A stretch of DNA of 64,000 nt from Hyphomonas sp. (GTDB taxonomy: Bacteria > Pseudomonadota > Alphaproteobacteria > Caulobacterales > Hyphomonadaceae), in NCBI RefSeq assembly GCF_017792385.1, contig NZ_CP051230.1, forward strand, positions 2,542,001-2,606,000. Direction: 5' to 3'. Of the stretch, positions 7,648-18,700 are shown piece by piece. A program made the translations under genes and the position numbers. The notes below the pieces were generated by a model. It was given only the letters and a program-made list of their open reading frames with translations. It was not told the DNA's origin and made no database searches. Position 1 is the first letter of the stretch, and every line of letters starts with the position of its first letter.

Positions 7648-10113
7648 CTATTCAGCGGCGATCATGTCGGTGGGCGGGAGTGCTGGCTCGGTATCCGGCG
7701 CGTGACCCGGCCAGCGCGCCAGCAGATCCGCGGCCCAGTCTAGGCCCTTGGCGTGGAGGAAGGTTTCGGCGAAGTCTTCTGGTTCGGCTTCCGCGAGTGT
7801 CCGGTTGATCCGTTCCTGGTCGACCGGGCTGGACGCGCCGCAGAGGGCGAGCGCGATCGGCCCGAGCCCCAGTTCGAACACGCGGCAGCCAAGCGGCGAC
7901 TGATAGTAATAATCCCGCTTCGGCGTCGCCTGGCTGATCAGCTCCACCTGCCGGGCATTGAGGCCGAAGCGTTGATATGTCTCTCGCGATTGTGGCTCCT
8001 GTGCTCGCTCATTCGGCAGGAAGATCCGTGTCGGGCAGGATTCGATCAGGGCGGGCGCTATGGAGCTGTTCGCAATGTCGGCGAGCGATTGGGTCGCGAA
8101 CACAACGGCGACGTTCTTCTTGCGGAGCGTCTTCAGCCACTCGCGGATGCGCGCCGCGAACAGAGGATCATCAAGGAACAGCCAGGCTTCATCGAGGATG
8201 AGCAGTGTGGGACGTCCATCGAACCGGGCTTCGAGCCGGTGGAAGAGATAGGTCAGCACGGGGAGGGCTGCACCTTTTATGTGCATCAGATCTTCCATTT
8301 CAAAGCAGACCGTATCGGCGAGAGTCAGTGTTTCATGATCGCCATCCAGCAGCCGGCCATGCGGGCCTTCCAGCGTGAAGGGGTGCAGGGTGGATTTCAG
8401 CGTCTCCTCCTGCAGCATAAGGCTGAGACCGGTTAGGGTGCGTTCGGCCTCCGGGGCCGAGCTCAGCGCCTGTATGGCCTCCCAGAGCGCGGTTTTGAGA
8501 TCGGGCGTCATGGCGACGCCTTCACCGGCGCAAAGGCCGGCCAGCCAGTCGGCGGCGAAGCTCGCTCCGGTCTCGGTCTCAATGTCGCGCAGCGGCTGGA
8601 GACTTGGCGCATCCCCGCCGCCAAGATCGACATGCGCGCCGCCCATGCAAAGCGTTGCCGCGCGGGCGGACCGCCCCTTGTCGAAAATGAAAACCTGCGC
8701 GCCAGGATAGCGTTTCCACTGCAGCGCCAGAAGCGAGAGCAGGACCGATTTGCCCGCGCCGGTCGGGCCAACGACCAGCGTGTGGCCAACATCGCCGACA
8801 TGAAGGTTGAGCCGGAAGGGCGTTGTGCCATCGGTCTGCGCCTGGACCAGCGCCGGAGCGCCGAGATGGCGGTTGCCATACTCCCCTGCCCACACCGCTG
8901 ACAGTGGCACCATATGCGCCAGGTTCAGCGTGTGCAGGATAGGCTGGCGGACATTGGCATAAGTATGACCGGGCAACGAGCCAAGCCAGGCTTCGACGGC
9001 GTTGAGCGTCTCGCGGATCGCCGTGAAGCCGCGGCCATTGATGATGCGCTCGGCAACACGGATGTGTTCATCGACGGTGCGCCGGTCTTCATGCGCAACG
9101 GTGATGGTGGTCGTGACATAGCCATAGGAGACAAGGTCGCTGCCGAGCTCCTGCAGGGCGGCATCGGCATCGCCTGCCTTATTGTCGGCATCCGTATCCA
9201 GCAGGGCAGCCTGCTCGTTGAACATGGTCTCGCGCAGGACGGCACCGATGGATTTGCGCTTGGCGAACCAGTGGCGGCGTTTCTTGCCGAGCACTTTTTC
9301 GGCTTCGGCCTTGTCCATGGCGATGAAGCGTGTGGCCCAGCGATAGGAAAATCCCTGCCGGTTCAGCTCGTCGAGAATTCCCGGCAGAGTGGACGCCGGA
9401 AATCCGAGGATCGTCAGTGTCCGGAGATGCGCGTCGCCGATCATGGGTTCGAGGCCGCCTGCGAAGGGCTCGTCGGCCAGTACAGCATCGAGGAAGACCG
9501 GCAGTTCCGGTGTCGCCACAGCGTGGCGCTTGGTCGAGATGGTCGAGTGGAGATAGGTCAGCGTCTCGTCATCACTGAGGCGGTGGATTTCTGCGAGACA
9601 GGTCGCCAGCAGGTCGAAGACACGTGCGGCATGCTGCTCGAACGTTTCCAGCCGATGACGCCAGTTTGCCGCTTCCTCGGTCTCCGCCCGCTCGATCAGG
9701 GCTTTTTCCGCGCGGCCTGTGGCGTCCGCCGGCGGCAGCCATAAGAGGGTCAGGAAATAGCTGCTCTCATAGCGCGCGCCTGACTCCTCCGCCTGCAGAC
9801 CACGCTCCTGATCCACAAGCCAGGAGGCCGCGTCCGGGAATGCACAATCGGGATAGTCATGCACTTCATCCCGCTGCGCCTCAAAGAAGAGCGCCCAGCC
9901 TGAGCCGAACCGGCGCAGCACATTATTGACCCGCGCCATGACGGAGACGAGTTCTTCTTCCGTCGAGCTTTCGAGATCGGGACCACGGTATTTGAACGTC
10001 GTCTGGAAGCTGCCATCCTTGTTGAGGACGACGCCCGGCGCCACAAGACAGGCCCAGGGGAGATAGTCCGCCAACAGGCGCGGTGTCTCGGAATACTCTT
10101 TCAGGTTCAGCAT
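7648..10113 (-). CDS. trbE: TrbE, VirB4-like transport ATPase
   Basis: 821 residues, normal length for TrbE. An N-terminal CagE/VirB4 domain starts LNLKEYSETPRLLADYLPW. The ATPase domain has Walker A GPTGAGKS (residues 449-456), Walker B LLILDEAWLFLDDP and the conserved FATQSLADI. It energises pilus biogenesis and substrate transfer at the inner membrane. The 3' end of trbD overlaps its start by 7 bases, and trbJ follows 9 bases later. Confidence 0.97.
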   Translation of the reverse strand: MLNLKEYSETPRLLADYLPWACLVAPGVVLNKDGSFQTTFKYRGPDLESSTEEELVSVMARVNNVLRRFGSGWALFFEAQRDEVHDYPDCAFPDAASWLVDQERGLQAEESGARYESSYFLTLLWLPPADATGRAEKALIERAETEEAANWRHRLETFEQHAARVFDLLATCLAEIHRLSDDETLTYLHSTISTKRHAVATPELPVFLDAVLADEPFAGGLEPMIGDAHLRTLTILGFPASTLPGILDELNRQGFSYRWATRFIAMDKAEAEKVLGKKRRHWFAKRKSIGAVLRETMFNEQAALLDTDADNKAGDADAALQELGSDLVSYGYVTTTITVAHEDRRTVDEHIRVAERIINGRGFTAIRETLNAVEAWLGSLPGHTYANVRQPILHTLNLAHMVPLSAVWAGEYGNRHLGAPALVQAQTDGTTPFRLNLHVGDVGHTLVVGPTGAGKSVLLSLLALQWKRYPGAQVFIFDKGRSARAATLCMGGAHVDLGGGDAPSLQPLRDIETETGASFAADWLAGLCAGEGVAMTPDLKTALWEAIQALSSAPEAERTLTGLSLMLQEETLKSTLHPFTLEGPHGRLLDGDHETLTLADTVCFEMEDLMHIKGAALPVLTYLFHRLEARFDGRPTLLILDEAWLFLDDPLFAARIREWLKTLRKKNVAVVFATQSLADIANSSIAPALIESCPTRIFLPNERAQEPQSRETYQRFGLNARQVELISQATPKRDYYYQSPLGCRVFELGLGPIALALCGASSPVDQERINRTLAEAEPEDFAETFLHAKGLDWAADLLARWPGHAPDTEPALPPTDMIAAE

Positions 10114-10361
10114 TGCAGGTGTTCCTTGTGACGGGTCGAGCGGCTGGCGACGGCCATGAAATCAGGATCGCTTCTGGCCATGAACACCGCCGCCGAATGG
10201 CCGAGCAACCAGAGCAGCAGGCCGGGGATCCAGAGGCGAAGCCCGAGGGCCAGGGCCGCCGCCAGCGTTCCGATGGCGATGGCGGCCGAGCGCGGCGCGC
10301 CTGCCATCAGGATCGGCTCGGTCAGTGACCGGTGCAGGGGAATTTCATAGCCGTCGGCCAT
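10107..10361 (-). CDS. trbD: TrbD, VirB3-like membrane protein
   Basis: 84 residues starting YEIPLHRSLTEPILMAGAPR, the conserved TrbD/VirB3 N-terminal motif, followed by hydrophobic segments (AAIAIGTLAAALALGLRLW and IPGLLLWLLGHSAAVF) forming a short hairpin in the inner membrane. VirB3 proteins associate with VirB4. The gene overlaps trbE by 7 bases and touches trbC. Confidence 0.93.
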   Translation of the reverse strand: MADGYEIPLHRSLTEPILMAGAPRSAAIAIGTLAAALALGLRLWIPGLLLWLLGHSAAVFMARSDPDFMAVASRSTRHKEHLQC

Positions 10362-10696
10362 CAGACCAGCGCACCGCCGCCGAAGCTGAAGAAGGTGAGA
10401 AAGAAGCTGGTGGCCGCGAAAGCGATGGAGAGGCCGAACACGATCTGGATCAGCTTGCGCATGCCGCCGCTGGTTTCACCAAAAGCGAGTGTCAGGCCTG
10501 TCAGGGTAATGATGATCACCGCGACGATGCGGGCGACCGGTCCTTCGATCGATTGCAGGATCTGGTCGAGTGGCCCCTCCCAGGGCATGCCTGAGCCTGC
10601 AGCATGGGCGGGGCCGGCGATCAGCAGGCCGAGTCCGATGATTGCTGCGGCCTGAACCGTCCGGTTTGCGGCCTTGATATTTGTATAGAGTGTCAT
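10361..10696 (-). CDS. trbC: TrbC, VirB2-like pilin
   Basis: 111 residues. A signal-like N-terminal helix ends at PAHA-AGSGMPWEGPL, followed by two long hydrophobic helices (ARIVAVIIITLTGLTLAF and LIQIVFGLSIAFAATSFFLTFF), the VirB2/TrbC pilin layout. Members are processed, and cyclised in RP4, to form the conjugative pilus; TraF in this element (25.7 kb) is the likely processing peptidase. It overlaps trbB by 4 bases. Confidence 0.93.
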   Translation of the reverse strand: MTLYTNIKAANRTVQAAAIIGLGLLIAGPAHAAGSGMPWEGPLDQILQSIEGPVARIVAVIIITLTGLTLAFGETSGGMRKLIQIVFGLSIAFAATSFFLTFFSFGGGALV

Positions 10697-11691
10697 TGCG
10701 TGTCTCCTTGCGCGATGAGGGAAAGCTGGGGGCAGGTAAGGGGGTCGGTCATGTAAGCTTCGCCATCGAAGCCGGTGACGCGGAGGGCTTCCTCGACGCG
10801 GCGCTGGCCGCCGGATCGGCTCATATAGATGACGACATCAATGGCTTCGGCGATCAGATCGAACGGCGCGCGGTTTGTGGCTTCAAGCGTAAGCTGTTCC
10901 AGGCGTTTGAGCGCGCCGCGCGCGGAATTGGCATGCAGGGTCGTGATCCCGCCCGGATGGCCCGTGTTCCAGGCCTTGAGGAGATCCAGCGCTTCGGCCC
11001 CGCGGACTTCGCCGACAATGATGCGGTCAGGGCGCAGGCGGAGTGTTGATCGGACAAGTTGTTGAAGTGACACACTGTCCCGATGCGTTCGCAATTGAAC
11101 AACGTTGGGGGCTGCGCAGCGGAGTTCGCGCGTATCTTCCAGAATGAGGATGCGGTCGGCTTCGAATGCCGGCTCAGCGAGCAGGGCGTTGGTGAATGTG
11201 GTTTTGCCGGAGGAAGTGCCGCCGGCGATTAGGATGTTGGCGTGTGCGCCAATCGCCTCACGCAAGGCGGCGCAAAGGGTAGGCGCGAGCGCCTGCTGCG
11301 TGACATAATCGCCGAGACTGAAAGGCGTTGAGGTGGGTTTCCGGATAGAGAAACAGGGCGCGGTTGAAACAGGCGGGAGAAGTCCCTCGAACCGCTCGCC
11401 GCCGCCTGGCAGTTCGGCGGAGACGATGGGGGAGGTGCGGCTGAGAGCTTCTCCCGCACTGGAGGCGACGAGTCTTATGACCCGTTCGCGATCGGAAACT
11501 TCAAGACGATGGTCGGAAACACTCAGTCCGATGCCGGCGGTCTCGATCCAGACCGACCCGTCGGGATTGGCCATGATTTCGATCGTGCCGGGCGCTTCGA
11601 GTGCCTCGCGGACAACTGGACAAAAGGCTGTGCGCAGCATGGCGTTGCGACGTTCTTCAGATTCAGTGTACTGATTTGTTTTGAGAGCCAT
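10693..11691 (-). CDS. trbB: TrbB, VirB11-like secretion ATPase
   Basis: 332 residues. Walker A is GGTSSGKT (157-164), with an Asp box (ILILEDTREL) and the VirB11 motifs LRLRPDRIIVGEVRGAEALDLLKAWNTGHPGG and TTLHANS. These hexameric ATPases work at the cytoplasmic base of the channel. It is the first gene of the trb operon. In related elements the small ribbon-helix-helix gene after traG lies directly upstream of trbB; here they are separated by the 9 kb two-gene insert. Confidence 0.96.
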   Translation of the reverse strand: MALKTNQYTESEERRNAMLRTAFCPVVREALEAPGTIEIMANPDGSVWIETAGIGLSVSDHRLEVSDRERVIRLVASSAGEALSRTSPIVSAELPGGGERFEGLLPPVSTAPCFSIRKPTSTPFSLGDYVTQQALAPTLCAALREAIGAHANILIAGGTSSGKTTFTNALLAEPAFEADRILILEDTRELRCAAPNVVQLRTHRDSVSLQQLVRSTLRLRPDRIIVGEVRGAEALDLLKAWNTGHPGGITTLHANSARGALKRLEQLTLEATNRAPFDLIAEAIDVVIYMSRSGGQRRVEEALRVTGFDGEAYMTDPLTCPQLSLIAQGDTQ

Positions 11692-11886
11692 GCCCTACCC
11701 CAACTGCCTTGCGGAACAGGGGCAAGTCTCAGATTTCCATGTTGAATTTGGGAGTCAGAAAGCGGAGAGAACTTCAGAGATGGAAAGAGTTAGTTGGGAA
11801 ATTGGTTTCGTTCATTCATGTTTGCGATGGGATCGATTCGGTGCCGACGGTGTCAGCAAAGCTTCGAGTGCAACATAAGAATTCGT

Positions 11887-14800
11887 TCAGATCGTATCAT
11901 TGGCATCTATGCCTACGTGGAGGTCATCGGCTAGAAGAGTCAGCGTTATGACTAGGTTGTGCTCCGCGGCATCAGTAAGGTCGCCCGTCAGTCCGCCAAG
12001 TAGCTCACGCGCGTGCGAAACCGCATTTCCGTCTTCGTCCGTCAGCTTCTTGTGAAGTTTCACCAACTCAGCGTAAGCAAGTTCAGCTCCTTCGCTTCCT
12101 TTATCGGCTCGATCTTCTAAGCGGGTAAGGGCTGATTGGGCCTCGTTGAGCCAAGAATTTAATTGATTTAGCTCGATCTCAAGGAGGTTCTTCCCATCAA
12201 GTAGATTCTGAGTCGCGTACAGCTGAACCATGGCATGGTTCGCCAATCTGAAATCATCCAGGGATTGTGATCGAGCGAATGTCTCGTCTGTAATGTAAGG
12301 ATGCCAAGTCGTCTGGAATTCCTCATCGGGAAGAGGAGGGAAGTTTCGAACAATACGTATCGCCAACTGAGGAAGAATGCGCCCATTGATTGAGGGCGCT
12401 ACGACGCAGACACTATCGGCGAATTCCTCGATTGTCTCCAATGACCGGTCAATCCAATGGAAGAAGTCAATCAGAGAGTCCAAAGGACGAACGATGCACA
12501 CATCGCCGAGCGGCCATAATAGTAAGTCTGAATTGGCAGCAGGTTTGTAAAACAGCTCTGCGTCTAAAGTCTCTTTCGCCTTGCGTTTCAGGTTCGCAAT
12601 ATCAAGCGCCTCCTTCTTGCGCAGCCGATGTTCAAGGCGTTTCAACCCAACACCTTTTGTGAGCGAGACCCTTGGTTCGATAATGCCGCTTGTTTCCGCA
12701 AGCGTATGTCGTCCGGCTGCAAGAAGGGCGGGGCGAAAGGCTTCGATCGTTGACGCGATTTGCTCAATTGCAACTGGTGCGCTGTTTAGGAAGCGCCATT
12801 TTGGATCGGCCTTCACAGTTTCACCGGCCTTGAGAATGTCGGCGGCCAGAAGCGCAAGTTGGAACCCCGTCTTATTTCCCTCCATCAGTTCGGTAATGAA
12901 CTGAGAAAGACTTGAAACATAAGTGCCTATCGCATCGGAAATGTCCGCGCCGATAGGATCTCCAAGCTGATCTTCCGGTGCAGCGAGAGGAAGTGATGGG
13001 AGAAGACGATCCAACATCGACAAGGCCCGAACTTCCCGCAATTGTTCCTGCTTGAATGTTCGCCGCCGACAAACATGGTCGACGGCATTGGCAAGCATTC
13101 CAGCGGCCTTTTCAATGGAGAAGGCGTAACGTTCAAGAACTTCCGTATACGTTTTAGCGCCACGGCCTTGTCCTACAGCATGGATCATCATGCGGTTCCA
13201 AGCGGTCTCGGCTCTACTATGAACAGCCGACCTAGGTAGCGCCTTTTCAGTTGGCGTATAGTTGTTGATCGTCAGGCCTTCGCCTGAGGCCTGCACGGCG
13301 ACAGCGTTTACCCGCTCTGCTTTTGGACAAAGTTGCAAAGCGATGCTCGCATAGGCGCTGACACGTTCTTCCAAGTTTTCATCGGCATATGTCTCTACCG
13401 AAAGCATGTTTGCAGTAACTTCTATTGCGCCAGCGTCCGTCATCTCTAGTACCGGGAGAAGCGCCCAAGGCGTTTCACAGGCAAGCCTGATCAGAAGTCC
13501 GTCGGAACCTCCCAACTGATCGGCGGCGCGTTCTCCCAAGGACATTTCCGCTTCGCTCAAAATGGCTATCAGTTCCGCGATTTCCTTGATGGGCGCGTCT
13601 CGCATCGCCTCAATCAGTGCGTCAAGTGCGGGTTCTGAAAGGCGCTTCAGAGGGGCTCCATGCAAAGCAGTAGCTAGACGTATTGCGTCTCCAGCGCTCG
13701 CGCATTTGCAGAAAATATTCTCAGCGGTATCCGCCGCCAGGGCATCAAACAGCTTAAGTCTGTGGTCTTCCTCACGCCGCTTTTTGAAGCGGGCATGGAA
13801 ATTCCGTAATGGCTTGAAGACCGCAGAGGTCCCGAGCGCCTCCGCGAGGTTGTCTTTCATAACAAGAAGGCAGAGGATAAATTCGCGGTGGCTGAAGTTC
13901 AGATCTTCTGCAACCTCATGGAATGTGTCTGCGTCTTTAAGAATGGTGCGCAGTCGTAAAGCTTCGAGGCCTTCAATGATGATATCCAGTCTCGGCTCGT
14001 CAGACACCCTTTGAACAACGGCTTGCAGAGCCGCCTCGTCAGAAAGAACGCCCGCTCGCCCCATCACGGTCAGGTAGCGTCTGATATCTTCTGGTACAAT
14101 CGTTCCTGATGCGCGGAAGACTAACTGATCTTGGGCGAGTGAGAGGCGATCTAGGCAAATTTCAAGAATTGCCTCTGAGCGCAATTCATGAAGTCCACGG
14201 ATGATCTGATCACTGCTTGGTCCGACAAGGTGTTCATTTCTGAGTCTCTGGTTCGCCCGCGCAAACGAAAAGCGGTCCATCTTCAATTCGAGAAGCAATC
14301 GGTCGATGGACATGCCAGCGCCACACCGTCCAGCCGCTGATATCAGCGACAATAGCTGCAATTCGTCGTCGCGATGCTCTTTGAGGCGGCGATCAATCTG
14401 ATCAGTGATCATTTCCTTAAGGTGCTGGCCTTGCGTAACAATGTGCACATATTCGAGAAGAAGACCTCCAGACTTCTCAAATGCTTCGCGCCAGTGCGCA
14501 GTCTTGGAATGGCCTTGTTCATGCAGTTTTTGCCAAAGAGCCTTTGCAAGACCCTCCGTCAGCACCGGCCGGAATACGAACAGCTGATGCCGGTCATCAA
14601 TGAGATAAAGGTCCTCTTCTCGAACCGTGCCAAGACATTTGACGCCGGGCGTCAGGCGTGCTTGCTCACGTAACCAATCCCAAGTCTTGCTTCCGCGCTT
14701 TCCAACATCGTCAATGTAGACAATCACCGGTCTTTCTGGACTAGGGGCCAGTTTCAGGAAGAAGGTCGTCAAGCTTGATTGCTCGATTCCCTCAATGTTT

Positions 14801-15753
14801 GAGATCTCGACGAGACGCGCTGCATGACGCAACTCGAACGCGGCGAGATATGCTAGTGCGCTTTTGCCGGAACCTGAGGGACCGCAAATCATCGCGTTGT
14901 CATGTCTCAGCAATGCGACGACTACGGCGTCAACATCATCCTCTCGCGGCAGTGCAAGGCCAGCGGAAACGTGTCCTGGCTTTGCGGACGTGCCGAGATA
15001 AAATTCAGGATCGGGATCAGCGACGCCGAAATCTATGAAACTGACCACGCCAGATAGTACGGCCGCATCAACCGTATCCGCACCCATGATCGCAAGGAGG
15101 GCGTCCAAGCAGTTTTGTACACTCGCCAATGTTAGAGACGATCTTGTCTCAAACGCCAATCTCGCGTTTGCTGACGCTGCTTGCCCGACTCGGCTGACCA
15201 ACTCGGTTATGCAGACTGAGGCAGATAGTCTATTGATGTCCTTCGCAGCGCAAAGCTCGTCAATCGCGACATCAATCGGGTTCGGAAGTATCAACAGGCG
15301 CGTCCGACCGAGCCGTTCGACAAGTGCGGGCCGCATTTCGGTGCTGGCGGTCTCGGCGAGTTCTTGCTGCAATTTCGTGCTAAGTGCCCTAGGTTGGGTT
15401 GAACTGCTGTCATGTCCTGAAAAAGGACGATCCAGAACAATCCACCGAGAATCGGAGTCGGCACCGGGGCCTCCAACAATGACATCGGCAATCTCTTTCG
15501 GTCGAAAGCTGGCATAAGGGCCAATCTTCGACTTCACTTGGACCCATGTCGTCGGCGATCCACCTTCCAGCGCGAAATCATCAAGCGATTCCGGGGTAAC
15601 CGAGCCAGCCGCAATCATTCCATCCCAACACCGGAGTGCCAGGAGAGCGCCAACACTGTCCTGAAATCGAAATCCGTGTCCCGCTCGCGCTCCGGCGCGC
15701 GACGATCTCCACGAGGCGGCAAGGTCAGTTTCTGTTTCTCGCAACTTAACCAC
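11887..15753 (-). CDS. Giant nuclease-NTPase protein, downstream partner (putative defence)
   Basis: 1,288 residues from a GTG at 15753 that overlaps the stop of the upstream giant gene (GTGGTTAA). A longer frame to an ATG at 15828 would overlap it by 83 bases; positions below use that longer frame. Residues about 45-100 read RAGARAGHGFRFQ...DDFALEGG...WVQVKSK, a PD-(D/E)xK-like nuclease signature close to Cap4/DUF4297-type double-strand DNA nucleases (Asp83/84, Gln97-x-Lys99). A P-loop NTPase follows: Walker A GPSGSGKS (316-323) and Walker B PVIVYIDDVGK. The last ~900 residues are helical with no recognised domain. With its neighbour it resembles STAND/Avs-like anti-phage NTPases; function is inferred. 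Confidence 0.7.
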   Translation of the reverse strand: MVKLRETETDLAASWRSSRAGARAGHGFRFQDSVGALLALRCWDGMIAAGSVTPESLDDFALEGGSPTTWVQVKSKIGPYASFRPKEIADVIVGGPGADSDSRWIVLDRPFSGHDSSSTQPRALSTKLQQELAETASTEMRPALVERLGRTRLLILPNPIDVAIDELCAAKDINRLSASVCITELVSRVGQAASANARLAFETRSSLTLASVQNCLDALLAIMGADTVDAAVLSGVVSFIDFGVADPDPEFYLGTSAKPGHVSAGLALPREDDVDAVVVALLRHDNAMICGPSGSGKSALAYLAAFELRHAARLVEISNIEGIEQSSLTTFFLKLAPSPERPVIVYIDDVGKRGSKTWDWLREQARLTPGVKCLGTVREEDLYLIDDRHQLFVFRPVLTEGLAKALWQKLHEQGHSKTAHWREAFEKSGGLLLEYVHIVTQGQHLKEMITDQIDRRLKEHRDDELQLLSLISAAGRCGAGMSIDRLLLELKMDRFSFARANQRLRNEHLVGPSSDQIIRGLHELRSEAILEICLDRLSLAQDQLVFRASGTIVPEDIRRYLTVMGRAGVLSDEAALQAVVQRVSDEPRLDIIIEGLEALRLRTILKDADTFHEVAEDLNFSHREFILCLLVMKDNLAEALGTSAVFKPLRNFHARFKKRREEDHRLKLFDALAADTAENIFCKCASAGDAIRLATALHGAPLKRLSEPALDALIEAMRDAPIKEIAELIAILSEAEMSLGERAADQLGGSDGLLIRLACETPWALLPVLEMTDAGAIEVTANMLSVETYADENLEERVSAYASIALQLCPKAERVNAVAVQASGEGLTINNYTPTEKALPRSAVHSRAETAWNRMMIHAVGQGRGAKTYTEVLERYAFSIEKAAGMLANAVDHVCRRRTFKQEQLREVRALSMLDRLLPSLPLAAPEDQLGDPIGADISDAIGTYVSSLSQFITELMEGNKTGFQLALLAADILKAGETVKADPKWRFLNSAPVAIEQIASTIEAFRPALLAAGRHTLAETSGIIEPRVSLTKGVGLKRLEHRLRKKEALDIANLKRKAKETLDAELFYKPAANSDLLLWPLGDVCIVRPLDSLIDFFHWIDRSLETIEEFADSVCVVAPSINGRILPQLAIRIVRNFPPLPDEEFQTTWHPYITDETFARSQSLDDFRLANHAMVQLYATQNLLDGKNLLEIELNQLNSWLNEAQSALTRLEDRADKGSEGAELAYAELVKLHKKLTDEDGNAVSHARELLGGLTGDLTDAAEHNLVITLTLLADDLHVGIDANDTI

Positions 15754-18700
15754 CTGATGCAGCGCGCTTCTCAATCTCGACCACTGCCTGCTTGAGCTCT
15801 TCGCCTGCCGGAACACCGGCCGCGACAATCGAATCGGCGATATCGCTCCATCCCTTGGTTGCCAGGCACGCGGTATCAGACTTCATGGCTATCTCGCTAG
15901 TTCTGTGACCGATATTCGCTGTGCGCCAAAACTCTTCGCGGCCGCTCTCGCGCCAACGCATTGATGCCGCATACAAATGCGGAGCGGCGTTGCCCGGCTG
16001 CACCAGCTCCAAAAGGTCTAGCAGCATGCTGGCGATGATCGGACACGCACCTGCTGAAACAGAAATGTCGGAAAGCACAGGCAAGAAAGGCAGGACCTGA
16101 TCTTCAGACAGGCCTTTTGTATATGACACTCGGTCGCCGAAACCCTGGACGGCTTTCAAAAAGAATGGCGAGATCAGATCATTGAGGTGAATCTCAAGGC
16201 CGCCGCGGCTAGACCATTGATGCTGCTTCCAGTGACGGGTGGTCTGCAGTCTTTGCCACAAGCGCTTGCGAATGTTCGCGAGGTAGGCCGTATCAGAGGC
16301 GCCACCCTCTACAAGTCTCAAATCGCTCGCGGCAAGGAAAGCCGCAGCGGTACACAGGAAAGTTTCGTCCGGTAGGCTGCTGAGCGGGGCAAAAACCAGT
16401 CTCTCAAGGTCCTGTTCCGACCAGCCCTTCGCCACGGGCGCTGCAGATTCAAACAAGGCCTTCGCCCAAGCGTTTGCCGTATCACGAAGCTCGGTCTCGT
16501 CATCGGCACCGGCCCCGGCAAGACTTTGGGTCATCCAAGCCAGATTAGAGGTCAAAAAGTCAGCGGTCGTATCCATGGTTGCGACGGTGGCAAAGACGCG
16601 CAACCAGACTTCGGCGGTATGATGATCGAAATAGAAGTCTGGCCATGACGGCGTCACCCGGTGGGGCTCTCGCGTCTGATTCTTGGCGCCAATCACGATT
16701 CCCTGCCGCTTGGGTCGCGGTGCTTCCACAGGCGGGCTCGGCCAGGCTGGCAAATCGCCTTCGCCGCCCAACCAGCCATTTTCTGAGTCCAGACGAGCCG
16801 CGATCGCTTGTTTGCGAGCGGAACACCGCGCCTCGTATGCGCCAGCCTGTTCATCCAAGTTGGCTTTACGGGCGAAGATGCACGCATCGATGCCGACCCT
16901 CGCGAGGGCGCACACTGTATTCACTCCCAAAGCTTTGGTTGCTTCTGGATGTCGAGAAAATACGCTTGCTGCTGCGGAGGGATGTCGCGCCGTCAACTTC
17001 AGAAGCTCGGACACATTCTCTCCTGGCGCGCCACGATTAACCAAGTAGAGCCGACCGCACAGCGCCAAGGCTGTGGGATCATACATAATGTCAAACCGCA
17101 GATTGGTCCGTGACTTCGCCGCCGCCGCCAGCGCTTGATCAAATACTCTGGATAGAATGGGAGCGTGCTGCGGCAGTTGACCATCGGACAGGTAACGCGC
17201 AAGAAAGGCTGCCGCGCCGACCCTGGCAATCCATGGATCATCTGGTTCGAAGTCAACGGCTTCTTTGGGAGCGGTTGTGTCGCCGCCATCCAACAGGAGT
17301 TGTAAGGCATCTCCCACCGGCACACGGAGATCGGTATCCTCTTTGTCCATGCTCATTCGCATTGCGAGTGACGCTGTAAATGCCTTGTGTTGTGCGGATG
17401 TCGCCTCTGATTGTTGATCCAACCAGGACTGCTGCTCTGGCGGGAACTCATAGATGTAGCCCTCGACAAGCTCTCCATCGTCGCCAGCCTCGGATACTTT
17501 TCGATAATTTTCTCGATGCGTCATTCTCAGAGCGTGCGACGCCATGTATTCTGGGGCAGCCCAATCGACTTCTGGCTTAGTCCATGTACCGAGTCTGTCG
17601 ACCGCCTCTTCGATACGCCGCCGAAGACCCTCGATTGCAAATTCGGGTTGGCGAACAACAATCTGCGGGATCACGTTGTGCAGACTGATCGAGCGGGACG
17701 GTTTGCCAGCGAGAGATTCCGTGACGAGGCGGTCAGTGGCGGGACCGCGATCCCATCGGAAGTTTCCGCCTCCCTGCATTTGGTCGAGTTGGTCGTGCTG
17801 CAAACGCTGGCTATCGAGCGCAAGTAGCTCCGGAGATGCGAGAAGGTCGTGTAGCAGCGGTGCGTCAAGTTTTGCGTGGCAGAGTACGAGATCTACAATA
17901 GGGAGAAGGAACGCCCCATTTATCGGTTGATCATCGGCAATTTTTTCGATCAGTTCACCAAGGTTCCCACCTTTGTCTAGCAGACCATGAGCCCAATCTT
18001 CCAGCGCGCATAGCGCCTTCGAGACAAGCAGAGACGGTCCATGACCCCTGGACCAGGCGTAACTGGAAACTGGCGATATCTCTCTGGCCGCGCCGGCAAG
18101 CATAAGGTCTATTGAATAAGACTGCGGGCCGGGTTGTTCGAGCGATCGTATGAGGTGGCGAAGGAGAGAGAGAGCTTCGTCCGGGTTCGCTTTGAACAGG
18201 CTTTGAAAGAGACCAATGCCAGTCTTGCCTAAAGAAAACGGGTGCTCAATTTGCATGAGGGATGGTGGATAATCCCTCCGTGAGCCAGAGCGCGACTGAG
18301 ATTGCATTTCGTTGTCGACGGCGCGCCGGAATGCATGACAGAATTCATTTGGCGCCGCCGAGGGCAAGGTGCCGGGGAAGCGCAGGATCTCCGAAAAATA
18401 ATTGGAACTGCGATTTGAGTTTGCAACGGCGTCGAGATATCGCGCAGCAGCAGCGGCATTCTTATCTGCATGTAGTGCGACCGACAGTCGTGCACTTTCC
18501 CGCGTATCACGGTTCGCAGGGTAGAGAATTTCGGGCCGTGTGTCCCCAGGTCTCGGCATTGGTATGTCGGCTTGTTCGATATCCGCCACTAGTAGATCGG
18601 TTAGCCTGTCGATCAGGGCCGGAGAAAAAGCCCTTTCGCCAAAGGCAGCCAAAATAAGCCAAGCTTCAAAAACATCGACTGCCGCGGCGAGCGCGCGCGC

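Noticed and set aside
11709..11951. 80-codon plus-strand frame between trbB and the giant gene
   Set aside because: Overlaps the 3' end of the downstream giant gene antisense; no recognisable protein.
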